The translations under genes and the position numbers were made by a program. The notes below the pieces were generated by a model. That model did not search any database, was not told the origin of the DNA, and saw only the letters and a program-made list of their open reading frames with translations. A DNA stretch of 26,378 nt from contig CAYJPG010000035.1 of NCBI GenBank assembly GCA_964371995.1, forward strand, positions 1 to 26,378, given 5' to 3'. The stretch is from SHZI01 sp964371995 (GTDB lineage: Bacteria; Pseudomonadota; Gammaproteobacteria; Steroidobacterales; GCA-2729495). Position 1 is the stretch's first letter. Every line of letters starts with the position of its first letter. Below are positions 1-7,935 of this stretch, in pieces.

Positions 1-27
1 CGGCTAGCCTGTGCGGCAGGCTAGCCG
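1..27. repeat. perfect inverted repeat / hairpin
   Basis: CGGCTAGCCTG and its exact reverse complement CAGGCTAGCCG flank a 5-base loop (TGCGG), giving an 11-bp perfect stem at the very edge of the window. It could be a transcription terminator stem, although no T-run follows on the plus strand, or the end of a mobile element. The sequence to its left is not available, so the two cannot be told apart. Confidence 0.6.
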
Positions 28-304
28 ATTCGGTGGTGCAAGCCAGCGTGCTTGTGCCCGCGAACCTGAGCCCGCCGGCTCTCCACCAAAGGCCGGTAGG
101 TCATACCCCGCTTTGATCCGTGGTCCGTGCCCCCCCCCCCAGACCCGCCAGGTCACGCTTCCTCAGCCGGGGCAGAAGAGCCTTTGCCACCCGGCACTGC
201 CCGTCCTGCTGCTCAGGCCATGCCACTCCGCGATGACGATCCCCCACTGCCGGGTGGTGGGCACCACCATCCCGAATTCACTAGTGGTCAGCTAACAAGT
301 GTGA
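28..304. other. no recognisable gene; C-tract and cloning-site-like motif
   Basis: I recognise no protein in any frame; the open frames here have low-complexity Pro/His-rich translations typical of shadow ORFs. An 11-base C homopolymer lies at 130-140. GAATTCACTAGTG at 274-286 is an EcoRI site fused to a SpeI site, as in the polylinker arm of common T-tailed cloning vectors; this may be chance. Confidence 0.4.
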
Positions 305-601
305 CCGACGAGCAGCATTAACACTGGGCTGCGCCGGGGCGAACTCCTGGGACTGCACTGGGCCGATGTAAGCTTTCGTCTCGCCCTGCTCTCCATTCAC
401 GCCGCGTCGGCCAAGACGGGCCAGACGCGGCACCTGCCCCTGAATCCCGAGGCACTCGCCGTGCTCAAGCGCTGGCGCGATCAGTGCGGCGGAGCGCAGC
501 CGACGGAGCCGGAGGAAACTGAGGTTCGGGATAGCTCGGGTGGCTATCGACTGGTGTCCGACTCTTATCCGGACCCTCGAACCATGACGCTCGCGGGATG
601 A
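305..601 (+). pseudogene. tyrosine recombinase (phage-type integrase) core fragment
   Basis: The frame is open from just after a TGA at 302-304 to a TGA at 599-601 but has no usable start codon. It begins with TGLRRGELLGLHWADV, the signature block of tyrosine recombinases that carries the first catalytic arginine. It continues to SAKTGQTRHLPLNPEAL, the beta-hairpin that carries the catalytic lysine. After about residue 65 the resemblance fades, and the HxxR and tyrosine boxes are absent. Only about 100 codons remain of a protein normally 300-400 residues long, so it lacks both the N-terminal DNA-binding domain and the catalytic C-terminus and cannot be active. It lies directly before a tRNA-3'-half-like sequence, the usual target of this enzyme family, which suggests the remains of an island end. 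Confidence 0.7.
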
Positions 602-618
602 CTGGTGCGAAACGTACT

Positions 619-671
619 CACAATCCCACGGTCGGGAGGTCGTGTCAGTTCGAGCCTGACCCCCGACACCA
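619..671 (+). other. tRNA 3'-half-like sequence, possible attachment-site remnant
   Basis: GTCAG (644-648), the loop TTCGAGC (649-655) and CTGAC (656-660) form a perfect 5-bp, 7-base T arm. It is followed by CCCCGAC, a discriminator A and CCA (661-671), exactly the spacing of a tRNA acceptor strand. Upstream, ACG...CGT could form a long variable arm as in Leu, Ser or Tyr tRNAs. No matching GTCGGGG 5' acceptor strand or proper anticodon stem is found upstream, so this is not an intact tRNA. Tyrosine recombinases often integrate in tRNA 3' halves and leave such copies, and the integrase remnant ends 17 bases before this start. Folding was done by eye. Confidence 0.35.
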
Positions 672-1053
672 ATTGGCGGGTACGTCCGCACTCCTGCACC
701 GGGCACTGGGGCAACGCTCTCCATTAGCTATAATGCGCTTTCGGTATGCCGTCGGAATGCCGGAATCGCCATTTTCCGGTTTGTCGGTCCAGAATGATGG
801 AAGCGACAGACTGAAAGCGCGTAGGAAAATTCTGTCTTGTCCCTGGGCTCGAACAGGGCACAACTCGAAACGCAGAGGCTGACCAGGATGGCCCCTACGA
901 GGAATCGCGCGGACTGTTGGTGACTAATGGCATCGTGAAGTTGCATTGTGAGGGCCCACGATTAGGTTGCGTTTCTTGGATGACGGTTGCTACGTCCCGC
1001 AACCTGGCAACGTGAACGACATGGCGTACTGGGACGTACTGAATCCGATTCGT
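672..1053. other. no confident gene; possible short lipoprotein-like frame
   Basis: Nothing in this stretch is confidently coding. A minus-strand frame from 946 to 728 (72 codons) has a hydrophobic segment ending in VSSC, which resembles a lipobox, but there is no ribosome-binding site before its ATG and the remainder is Arg/His-rich and unrecognised. CCCTG/CAGGG form a small hairpin with an 8-base loop near 840-860. TATAAT occurs at 729-734 on the plus strand without a credible -35. Confidence 0.3.
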
Positions 1054-1305
1054 TCACTCGGGTCGATATAGCTTCTCAAAGTAGCCGCTCAGCTTCACCA
1101 TTACTGTTACCGGCTGCTCGCCTCGATTTCGTCAGTACCAACCGTGCGAGCCATCGAACGGTGCCTTGAAGCTGCCGTGCCCACTGGACTTGCGGCGATC
1201 TTTCCAATAACTACTGAATTCGTCGCCAGCATTGGGCCGCTCGCCGTCCATGTCGAAGTTCACTGGCCCGCCGTTGGTTCACTTGATTTTCATCTTCTAT
1301 CTGTC
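1054..1305 (-). pseudogene. transmembrane anchor protein, C-terminal fragment with premature stops
   Basis: Read on the minus strand, the frame gives TNGGPVNFDMDGERP, then SSGHGSFKAPFDGSHGWY, a TGA at 1132-1134, and RNRGEQPVTVMVKLSG to a final TGA at 1054-1056. This matches the C-terminal half of the 'transmembrane anchor protein' family seen in proteobacterial metal-resistance clusters, whose typical motifs are PVNxDxHGE and HGWxWRNxxxxxVTVTL. The stop after HGWY stands where the family has tryptophan (TGG to TGA). A second TGA just before TNGG is also likely to replace a Trp codon. All intact genes in the window use TGA as a true stop, so recoding is unlikely and decay is the simplest reading. 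The N-terminal membrane anchor is missing, and the upstream side runs into a phosphoketolase fragment. Confidence 0.6.
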
Positions 1306-1336
1306 GGCAATGCCCACCGCGCGATTCGCGTCGCTT

Positions 1337-1483
1337 CATATGGCGACTCTTCAGGCAGTGGTCCATAACCGACAACAGGCAGTTGGAATCGGGCGGCAGG
1401 TAAACCCGCACGCCATCGGCCTTCTTGTTGACGGCGTGGTCGATGAAGCCGGGGTGCTGATGCGTGAGGCCGTGGTGGTGATG
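1337..1483 (-). pseudogene. xfp: phosphoketolase (Xfp) internal fragment, copy B
   Basis: On the minus strand, starting at the N gap, the frame reads THQHPGFIDHAVNKKADGV, RVYLPPDSNCLL and SVMDHCLKSRH. This is the conserved mid-protein block of xylulose-5-phosphate/fructose-6-phosphate phosphoketolase (HNGFSHQDPGFIDHVVNKK...VRVYLPPDANxLL). Homology ends at about 1337, after which the frame is unrelated and the anchor-protein remnant begins in another frame. It overlaps the same protein region as copy A across the gap, but with many differences (GFIDHA versus GLIDHV, DSN versus DAN, CLKS versus CLRG). It is therefore a different paralogue or strain variant, not a repeat of one read. Only about 49 of roughly 800 residues are present. 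Confidence 0.8.
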
Positions 1484-1493
1484 NNNNNNNNNN
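1484..1493. other. assembly gap (10 N)
   Basis: A run of exactly ten Ns is a placeholder of unknown true length. It falls inside phosphoketolase-like sequence, and both flanks encode the same part of that protein, so the join may be a collapse or mis-scaffolding of related genes. Confidence 0.97.
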
Positions 1494-1841
1494 GTGCTTG
1501 CCCGCGATCACGACGTTGACGTGATGGCGGCCGCGCAGGCAATGGTCCATTACCGACAGCAGGCAGTTCGCGTCCGGCGGGAGGTAGACCCGCACGATCT
1601 CGGCCTTTTTATTCACGACGTGGTCGATTAAGCCGGGGTCCTGGTGAGTGAAGCCGTTGTGATCCTGACGCCAGACATGCGAGGCCAGCAGGTAGTTCAG
1701 TGAGGCGATCTCGCGCCGCCACGGCAGGTGCGAGGTGACCTTAAGCCACTTGGCGTGCTGGTTGAACATCGAATCGATGATGTGGATGAACGCCTCGTAG
1801 CAGTTGAACAAGCCATGCCGCCCGGTGACCCGGTAGCCCTC
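1494..1841 (-). pseudogene. xfp: phosphoketolase (Xfp) internal fragment, copy A
   Basis: This is an uninterrupted minus-strand frame of 116 codons: EGYRVTGRHGLFNCYEAFIH, SMFNQHAKWLKVTSHLPWRR, SLNYLLASHVWRQDHNGFTH, QDPGLIDHVVNKK, RVYLPPDANCLLSVMDHCLR and NVVIAGKH. This is the thiamine-diphosphate enzyme phosphoketolase, which cleaves xylulose-5-P or fructose-6-P with phosphate to acetyl-phosphate. The segment corresponds to roughly the middle third of the second half of the ~800-residue protein. Homology starts abruptly at about 1841, two bases from the stop codon of the preceding periplasmic-protein gene, so the 5' part has been replaced by other DNA. The 3' side runs into the N gap. It has no start codon of its own and cannot be a functional gene as assembled. 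Confidence 0.88.
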
Positions 1842-1842
1842 A

Positions 1843-2277
1843 CTACTTGGCCGACTTTGGATATATGACGCGCATTTCCTCAAGCACCTTCTTGAGTTTC
1901 GCGAAGTTGGCCTGCGTGCCCACCCTGTCCCCAGCATCACCGGTGGCGTCGAGGCGTTGTGCCAGGGTCGCCACGAATTTCAGGTTGCTGTTCAGTTGCG
2001 CCAGCTTGTCGGCGGCCAGGGACTGGGAAAGCGCCGGCAGCGCTGCGGTCAGATCACGAATCGCAAACGCCTGGTGGTGAACCTCGTCGAGTATGCCGGT
2101 CTGAATGTCCTTGTCCAGTTCGGCAGAGTGCTGGTCAATGGCGGCCCATATACCATCTATCGTTGCCGGAACTTTCACCACTGCTTCATTGCCGTCCGCG
2201 TAAGCGGTAAGTGGACCGATCGGGCTGGCGAGTAACAGTGCGACAAGAAATAGGCGACAGGCGGTCGATACGTTCAT
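1843..2277 (-). CDS. small periplasmic helical protein of a metal RND operon
   Basis: This 144-residue protein has a Sec signal peptide (about residues 5-27, LFLVALLLASPIGPLTAYADG) and a mature part that looks largely alpha-helical, with runs such as HQAFAIRDLTAALPALSQSL and LNSNLKFVATLAQRLDATGD. I do not recognise a named domain. The ATG at 2277 was chosen because it overlaps the TGA of the RND pump (ATGA) and is followed directly by the signal peptide; a longer frame upstream would read through the pump gene. Translational coupling to the pump suggests a periplasmic accessory role in metal efflux, perhaps metal binding or adaptor stabilisation, but the mature protein has almost no Cys or Met and few His, so direct thiol or thioether metal binding is unlikely. 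Its stop codon lies at the junction with the phosphoketolase debris. Confidence 0.8.
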   Translation of the reverse strand: MNVSTACRLFLVALLLASPIGPLTAYADGNEAVVKVPATIDGIWAAIDQHSAELDKDIQTGILDEVHHQAFAIRDLTAALPALSQSLAADKLAQLNSNLKFVATLAQRLDATGDAGDRVGTQANFAKLKKVLEEMRVIYPKSAK

Positions 2278-5200
2278 GGCGTAAGCTCCTGCAGAGTGGG
2301 TTGAGGTGGGGAAAGGTTCTGGCGCTGCTCCCGCCATTGTTCGAGACGGTTGTAGATCGTCGGGACCACCAGCATGTTCAGCAGGGTCGAGCTGACGAGC
2401 CCTCCCAGCACCACCTGCGCCAGGGGGAGCTCGAGCTCCTTGCCCACCGGCGAACCGAACAACAGGGGCAGCAGGCCCAAGGCAGCCGTCGCAGCGGTCA
2501 TCAGTACGGGCACCAGCCGGTCCAGCGTGCCCTGCACTACAACTTCCTCCAGGGGCTTGCCGAGCCTCCGCAGCTGGTTGTAGTGGCTGACGAGGATGAT
2601 GCCGTTGCGGGTAGCGATCCCGAACAGCGTTATGAAGCCGATGACGGCCGCCACGCTGAGATTGGCCCCCGCCATGAACAAGGCGAGGATGCCGCCAATC
2701 ATCCCCAGCGGCAGGTTGAACATCACCAGGAGGGCTTCGCGGAAAGTGCCGAAGGCCTTGTAGAGCAGCAGTACGGCACCGAAGATGGCGAGGATGCCGA
2801 AGCTCAGCAGGGTGCGATTGGCCGCCCGCTGACTTTCGAATTGTCCGCCATACTCGACGAAGTACCCGGTTGGTAGCTTCACCGTTCCGCCAATCCTGTC
2901 TTGAGTATCCTGAATGACGGCGCTCAAGTCCCGGCCCTGCACATTGAAGCCGACGACGATCAGGCGCTGGACGCTCTCGCGACTGATTGAATACGGTTCG
3001 TCATCCACACTGATGTCGGCGACCTGGCGCAGTGGGATTTTTGCGCCCTCGGGCGGATTGAGCGCAGGCGCGTCGACGAGAATATTTCGGATGGCATCGA
3101 CGGTATTTCGCGAGGTCTCCCCCAGACGCAAGTTGAGATCGAAGGTGCGATTCCCCTCCAGAATACTGGAGACATTCTGGCCGTTGAGGAGAACCTCAAT
3201 GTCGTCGGCCACCTGGCCCACATTGATTCCATAACGCGCCGCCTTGTCCCGGTCAACGCGGATATTGACCTGGGCGATGCTGATCTGCTGTTCCAGATTG
3301 ACGTCGACCACACCGGGGATATCTTCCAGCGTGGACCTAATCTGCTGGCCGAGCTGATACAGGGTCGGCAGCTTGTCCCCAAAAATCTTGATGGCGACCT
3401 GGGCACGCACCCCCGATTCGACCTCGTCAAAGCGATGGGCGATGAATTGCCCGACGTTGAACACCGCCCCGGGGACCTGGGCCAGGTCGCCACGAATATG
3501 CTCAAGGAGCTCATCGGCCGGCATGGCAGCGTTCTTGGCAAAGTCCAGCCTGACGTCAAACTCGCTAAAGTTGGGCGGCTGGGCATCCTCGTCCAGCTCG
3601 CTGCNNNNNNNNNNGATCAATCGATACGACCTGCGGGTATTTCAGCAGCGACTGGCGCACCAGCTTGCCGAGGCGCATGGACTCGTCCAGCGAAGTGCCC
3701 GGCAGTGTGGTCATCGCGACGATGAAATTGCCCTCGCGGAATTCGGGCAGGAACGACAGCCCGAAAAACGGCAGCAGGGAGAACGAGGCAACCAGCGCGA
3801 GGCCCGAGAAACCCATCACCCACCAGAAGCGCCGCAGTGACAGTTCCAGAGCCTTCCGGAAGTGCCGCTTCAGCCAGAGCACAAAACGGGTCTCCTGTTC
3901 CTCGCCGTGTTCGTCGCCGTGCTCCTGGCTGTGGGGAGCACCGGCAGAAGTGGCCAGACCCTGCGCTGAGCTTGCCTGCAGCGCTTCGTCTTGCTGCTTC
4001 TCCGCAGGTCGTACCAGCAGCAGGTAGCACAGGGCCGGCACCACCGTGACCGCGACCGCCAGCGATGCGCTGACCGATGCAATGTACGAAATACCCAGCG
4101 GCGTGAAAATCCGCCCGGCCAGGTCTTCGAGGAAAAAGATGGGCAGGAAGATCAGAACGATGATCAGCGTGGCGTAAACCACGGAATTCAGTATTTCCTG
4201 CACCGAATCAAAAACCACTTCGAGCGTGCTGCCAGTCGCACCCGAAGCTCGATGCAGTCGCAGGCGGCGTACCACGTTCTCGACGGTGATGATGCCGTTG
4301 TCCACCACTTCGCCTATCGCAATGGCCATGCCGCCGAGAGTCATGGAGTTGATGCCGACGCCCAGTGCATTCATCACGAGGATGCCACCGGCAAAGGAAG
4401 CTGGCATGGACAGGAAGGTGATGAACGAGGCCCGCCAGTTCATCAGGAACAGGAACAGCACAATGATCACGATGAGCGCGCCCTGAAGCAGGGCAATGTT
4501 GAGGTTATGAATCGCAGCCTCGATGAAGTTCGCCTGGCGAAACACTTGGGTATCCATGCTCACGCCGGGCGGGAGCTGACGCTTGATTTCGTCCAGTGCC
4601 ATCTCGACCTTGTAAGTCGTCGTTAGCGTGTCGGCCCCGTAGGCTTTGGAAACGGTACCAATGACGGCGTCCTTGAGACCGAAGGCCCCGTCGCCCCGCT
4701 TGAGCTCGCCGCCGAAACCAACGTCCGCCACGTTGCCGATGGTGATCGGCACGCCGTTGCGCAGGGTAATGACGGTCTTGCGCAGGTCATCGAGGGAGGT
4801 GACGCGGCCGATACCGCTGACAATCAACTCCTGCCCCGGCTGCTGCAGGAAGGCCCCCGGGACATTGGTGTTGGCCTTCTCCAGGGCCTGGCGCACATCC
4901 TCCACAGTGACGCGATAGGCCAGCAGCCGCTCAGGGTCCAGCCGGACCTGATACTGCTTTACCTCACCGCCGATGGAGACCACCGAGGCAATGCCACCCA
5001 GCGCCAGGAGGCGCGGACGGATGTCCCAGTCGGACAGCGTGCGCAAGTCCTGCGGTGAGAGGGTGTCACTGGTCAGAGCGTACTTGACCAGCCAGCCCAC
5101 GGCCGAAGTCACCGGCAACATCACGGGCGCCTTGGCGTTGGCCGGCAGGGTGCCGAGCACGTTCTGCACACGCTCGTTGACCAGTTGCCGGTCCAGGTAG

Positions 5201-5508
5201 ATGTCGGTGCCGGCATCGAAGACCACGACAATCGTCGATAGTCCCACCGAGGTCTTCGAGCGCACGGCTGTCACCCCCGGGGAGCCATTGATGGCGCTCT
5301 CCAGGGGATAGGTGATCAGCTTCTCGACATCCTGGGGCGCCATGCCCGACGCCTCTGTCTGGATCACCACCTGCGGTGGGGCGAATTCCGGGAACACATC
5401 AACCGACATCCGCTGCAAGACCAGTCCGCCGGCCACAAACAGGACGAGCGTGATGGCGAGCGCAATTAGCCGATTGTGCAAAGACCAGGCGATGAGACGG
5501 TTGAACAT
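2274..5508 (-). CDS. CzcA/CusA-family heavy-metal RND efflux pump (interrupted by N gap)
   Basis: This is the inner-membrane proton-driven pump of a tripartite metal efflux system. The N-terminal part (631 codons, 5508-3615) starts MFNRLIAWSLHNRL and has VFPEFAPPQVVIQTEASGM and the TM4 block MAIAIGEVVDNGIITVENV, with Asp403 at the position of the proton-relay aspartate of CzcA. The C-terminal part (3604-2274) has the second porter domain and TM7-12 (ILALFMAGANLSVAAVIGF, TLFGIATRNGIILVSHYN). The two parts are not in frame across the 10-N placeholder, so the true gap is not 10 bases; a full protein would be about 1,050-1,080 residues, normal for the family. A His/Glu-rich stretch, HSQEHGDEHGEEQE (about residues 522-538), lies in the loop between TM6 and TM7. 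The CusA methionine triad was not seen, so substrates such as Zn, Co, Cd or Ni are more likely than copper; that is inference. It starts three bases after the adaptor gene. Confidence 0.9.
3605..3614. other. assembly gap (10 N)
   Basis: Ten Ns interrupt the CzcA-like pump gene. The left and right reading frames differ, so the gap size is arbitrary; only a short piece of the periplasmic porter region seems to be missing. Confidence 0.97.
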
Positions 5509-5511
5509 GGT

Positions 5512-6468
5512 CTATTCTTCGGCCGTCATCTTTCCGCCGGTCAGCCACAGCGTGTAGAGCTGACGATTGCCCTGTGTCACTACTTCATCGCCCGGCACAA
5601 TGCCGTCCGTGACTTCTGTGAACGCCTCATCGCTCATGCCTGTCGTGATCTCGATCCGGTCAAATTGCTCGCCCTGGCGCACAAAGACGAAGGTCTCACC
5701 ATTCGCCGCGATGAGAGCAGCCGTCGGGATCGCCAACGTCGCCGCACTCTTCCTCAGCAGCAAACCGACGCTCGCAAACATGTTGGGTTTGAAGAGACCG
5801 TTGGGATTCGCGAGCTGGACCCAGACTTCGACCGTGCGGCTGGCGGGATCAAGGGTTGGCCCAACCAGCGTGACCCGCCCCGCAAAGACCCGCCCGGGAT
5901 AGCTCAGGAAACGCACCACCGCCTCCTGACCCTGCCGGACCTTGGCCAGGTCTTCTTCATAGACCCGGGCGACCACATTGATCTGCGAACGATCGCTGAT
6001 CCGGAACAGCACCGTGCTGGGTTCCACGGCTTGGCCCAGCGTCACGTTACGCTGCTCGATGACGCCACTCATCGACGCGGTGACATCAACGCTGGGCGGA
6101 GGGTCGCCCACCAGCCGCGATTGCACACGGGCGACGCGCTGCCCGACCTTGACCGTATCACCCAGGCCGGCGTGCAGCGCTGTAACCTGGCCGCTGATCC
6201 GCGTGCTGACGTCCGCCTGACGACCCGGCAAGAGCTGAACTTCGCCGTTGACGGTGAGCAGCTCTGACATGGGCTTCGAGTCGGCGGCCACCCACTGGAG
6301 GCCGATGGCCTGCTGCCGTATCGCGCTCAGCTGCACCGGTCCCTTGGCGCCGTCACCGGCTACCTCGATTTCCCCGCCATGGCCATAGGCGCAGGGTGTC
6401 CATGGACCGGCTACCAGAACTAGCAATCCGCCCAGGACCGCCGCTGCCTTGTGTACTTTGTTCAGCAT
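5512..6468 (-). CDS. RND efflux periplasmic adaptor (CzcB/membrane-fusion family)
   Basis: This 318-residue protein would bridge the CzcA-like pump and the TolC-type channel in the periplasm. It has an N-terminal signal or anchor (AAAVLGGLLVLVAGPWTPCAYG) and a short HGGEIEV segment. A lipoyl/barrel-sandwich hybrid domain follows, with VSTRISGQVTALHAGLGDTV and ASMSGVIEQRNVTLGQAVEP as its two halves. Next come a beta-barrel (VVRFLSYPGRVFAGRVTLVG) and a membrane-proximal domain ending in LYTLWLTGGKMTAEE. There is almost no alpha-helical hairpin between the lipoyl halves, as in short CzcB-type adaptors. The ATG at 6468 is preferred over upstream in-frame starts because it follows an AGGGAAGAG ribosome-binding site and lies immediately after the stop of the channel gene. 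Confidence 0.9.
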   Translation of the reverse strand: MLNKVHKAAAVLGGLLVLVAGPWTPCAYGHGGEIEVAGDGAKGPVQLSAIRQQAIGLQWVAADSKPMSELLTVNGEVQLLPGRQADVSTRISGQVTALHAGLGDTVKVGQRVARVQSRLVGDPPPSVDVTASMSGVIEQRNVTLGQAVEPSTVLFRISDRSQINVVARVYEEDLAKVRQGQEAVVRFLSYPGRVFAGRVTLVGPTLDPASRTVEVWVQLANPNGLFKPNMFASVGLLLRKSAATLAIPTAALIAANGETFVFVRQGEQFDRIEITTGMSDEAFTEVTDGIVPGDEVVTQGNRQLYTLWLTGGKMTAEE

Positions 6469-6469
6469 G

Positions 6470-7885
6470 TCACTCTTCCCTGAGGGGGCTATCAGACGCC
6501 GGCTCCGATGCCGTGAATTGTGGACCGGTGTAATCACCGACCGCGGTATGCAAGCGCACCAGTGCGTCGAGATATTGATCGAGGGTCTCGAGATAGGCGA
6601 CGTTCAGATCGGCCTCCTGGCGCAGGGACTGCGTGACTTCAAGGATCGACACGACACCTTGCGTATACCCACGTTGCGCCAGTTGCACGTTGCGCTCACT
6701 GATGGCGAGCGACGTATCCCGGTACTTGCGCAGCAGTTCGGCCAGACGGGAAGCCTCGGCATGCGTGCTGGCGATCCCGGTATCGATGCTCAGCGTCAAG
6801 GCTTCGATACGGGCGTGCGCCTGACGCTCGGTGGCCCTGGCCTCGGCAATGGCCCCCTGGTTATTGTTTAGCAGGGGCAGGGGAATCGAAAAGCTCAGCA
6901 TCAGGCTTCGATCGCTAGCCTGGCTGGGGGCGCCCCCGACCGCGATTCGGTCCTGCTGCACGCCCAGGCCCACGGTCCAGTCCTCCCAGCGTTGGGACTG
7001 AGCAAGAGCTTTCTCGGCTCCCGCACGGTCGGCCTGCAGCATCGCCATGCGAAGGTCCGGCCGCAGTTCGAGCCCCTTGGCCTGTTGCAGCTGAACGCTG
7101 TTCAGCGACTCGATCCCCGGTGTGGTTGCAGCCACCTCCAGGGGACTCGACGCGGGCCGGCCGACTTGCTGATTGAGCGTTGCGACCAGCGTCTGCTCCT
7201 GACTCAGGAATCGGGCGCGCTCCTGCTGGAGGCGCTGCAGGTCCAGCTGAACGGTGTTCACATCCAGCTCGGACACCTCCGCTGCCCTCAGACGATCCTG
7301 AGTGACAGTCGCCAGCTTCTGCTCAATTTCGATCAGATGCTCGCGGACCGCAATCTGCTGTTTAACGACAACCAGGCGGTAAAAACTAGCGGCAATCTCG
7401 CCCGCCAACCGTCGCTCCGCGTCGCTGATCTCGGCTTCCGCCAGCGCCACGTCCACCCGGGCCACATCCTGTTGCCGCAGAACGCGCCCCGCGATGGGAA
7501 ACTCCTGGCTGATGCCGACGGTAGCGTTGTATTCACCTTCGTTCTTGAAAACGGCGTCGCTGCCACCGGACACCTCCAGCCGCGGGTTCGACTTGCGGCC
7601 GGCCTGCAGCAATCGGGCCTGCCCGATTTCAACGGCGTAGCGGGCGGCCTGGAGATCCTTGTTGTCCTGCCGGGCAATTTCGATTAGTTGTTGCAGACTG
7701 AGCTTGCTGCTGTCGGCAGCATCAGCCGGGGCGTTGACCAATACTCCGGCGGCAATCAGCACCAGCACGCAGATGCTCCATCGCGTCGGAATCACAACAG
7801 TGTCCGATGTGTCGCGCGACACGCGGTGTGAACTCCGTGCTGGATCCGGCGCCCGGCGCGCTACGGACATGGGTTGTGCTGCCAT
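6470..7885 (-). CDS. TolC-family outer-membrane channel of metal RND system (CzcC-like)
   Basis: This protein of up to 471 residues has a signal peptide at about residues 35-57 (WSICVLVLIAAGVLVNAPADA). Two outer-membrane efflux (OEP) repeats follow, visible in LSLQQLIEIARQDNKDLQAA, FYRLVVVKQQIAVREHLIEI, FSIPLPLLNNNQGAIAEARA and RGYTQGVVSILEVTQSLRQE. It forms the trimeric exit duct for the adaptor and pump encoded directly downstream. The start is uncertain: the ATG at 7885 leaves about 34 residues before the hydrophobic signal, the ATG at 7870 or a GTG near 7795 are alternatives, and none has a strong ribosome-binding site. The upstream sequence is a broken kinase tail, so the gene's native 5' region may have been altered. 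It is the first gene of the four-gene efflux set reading toward 1843. Confidence 0.88.
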   Translation of the reverse strand: MAAQPMSVARRAPDPARSSHRVSRDTSDTVVIPTRWSICVLVLIAAGVLVNAPADAADSSKLSLQQLIEIARQDNKDLQAARYAVEIGQARLLQAGRKSNPRLEVSGGSDAVFKNEGEYNATVGISQEFPIAGRVLRQQDVARVDVALAEAEISDAERRLAGEIAASFYRLVVVKQQIAVREHLIEIEQKLATVTQDRLRAAEVSELDVNTVQLDLQRLQQERARFLSQEQTLVATLNQQVGRPASSPLEVAATTPGIESLNSVQLQQAKGLELRPDLRMAMLQADRAGAEKALAQSQRWEDWTVGLGVQQDRIAVGGAPSQASDRSLMLSFSIPLPLLNNNQGAIAEARATERQAHARIEALTLSIDTGIASTHAEASRLAELLRKYRDTSLAISERNVQLAQRGYTQGVVSILEVTQSLRQEADLNVAYLETLDQYLDALVRLHTAVGDYTGPQFTASEPASDSPLREE

Positions 7886-7935
7886 GGGACGGGAAGGTAG
7901 CAGGCAGCTTTCTCGAAACTATCGCGGAGCACGCC

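Noticed and set aside
281..724. Minus-strand open frame of 147 codons
   Set aside because: It lies antisense to the recognised integrase fragment and has an Arg/His-rich composition with no family resemblance; a shadow frame.
728..946. Minus-strand lipoprotein-like frame with VSSC
   Set aside because: No ribosome-binding site, and the part after the Cys is short, Arg-rich and unrecognised; described only under the gene-poor stretch.
1054..1305. TGA recoding as tryptophan in the anchor-protein fragment
   Set aside because: Intact genes in the window end in TGA and use TGG for Trp, so an alternative code is not credible; pseudogene decay or error is preferred.
2211..2876. Long plus-strand frame antisense to the RND pump
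   Set aside because: Gln/His/Arg-rich translation typical of the antisense of a GC-rich coding gene; the minus strand encodes conserved RND motifs.
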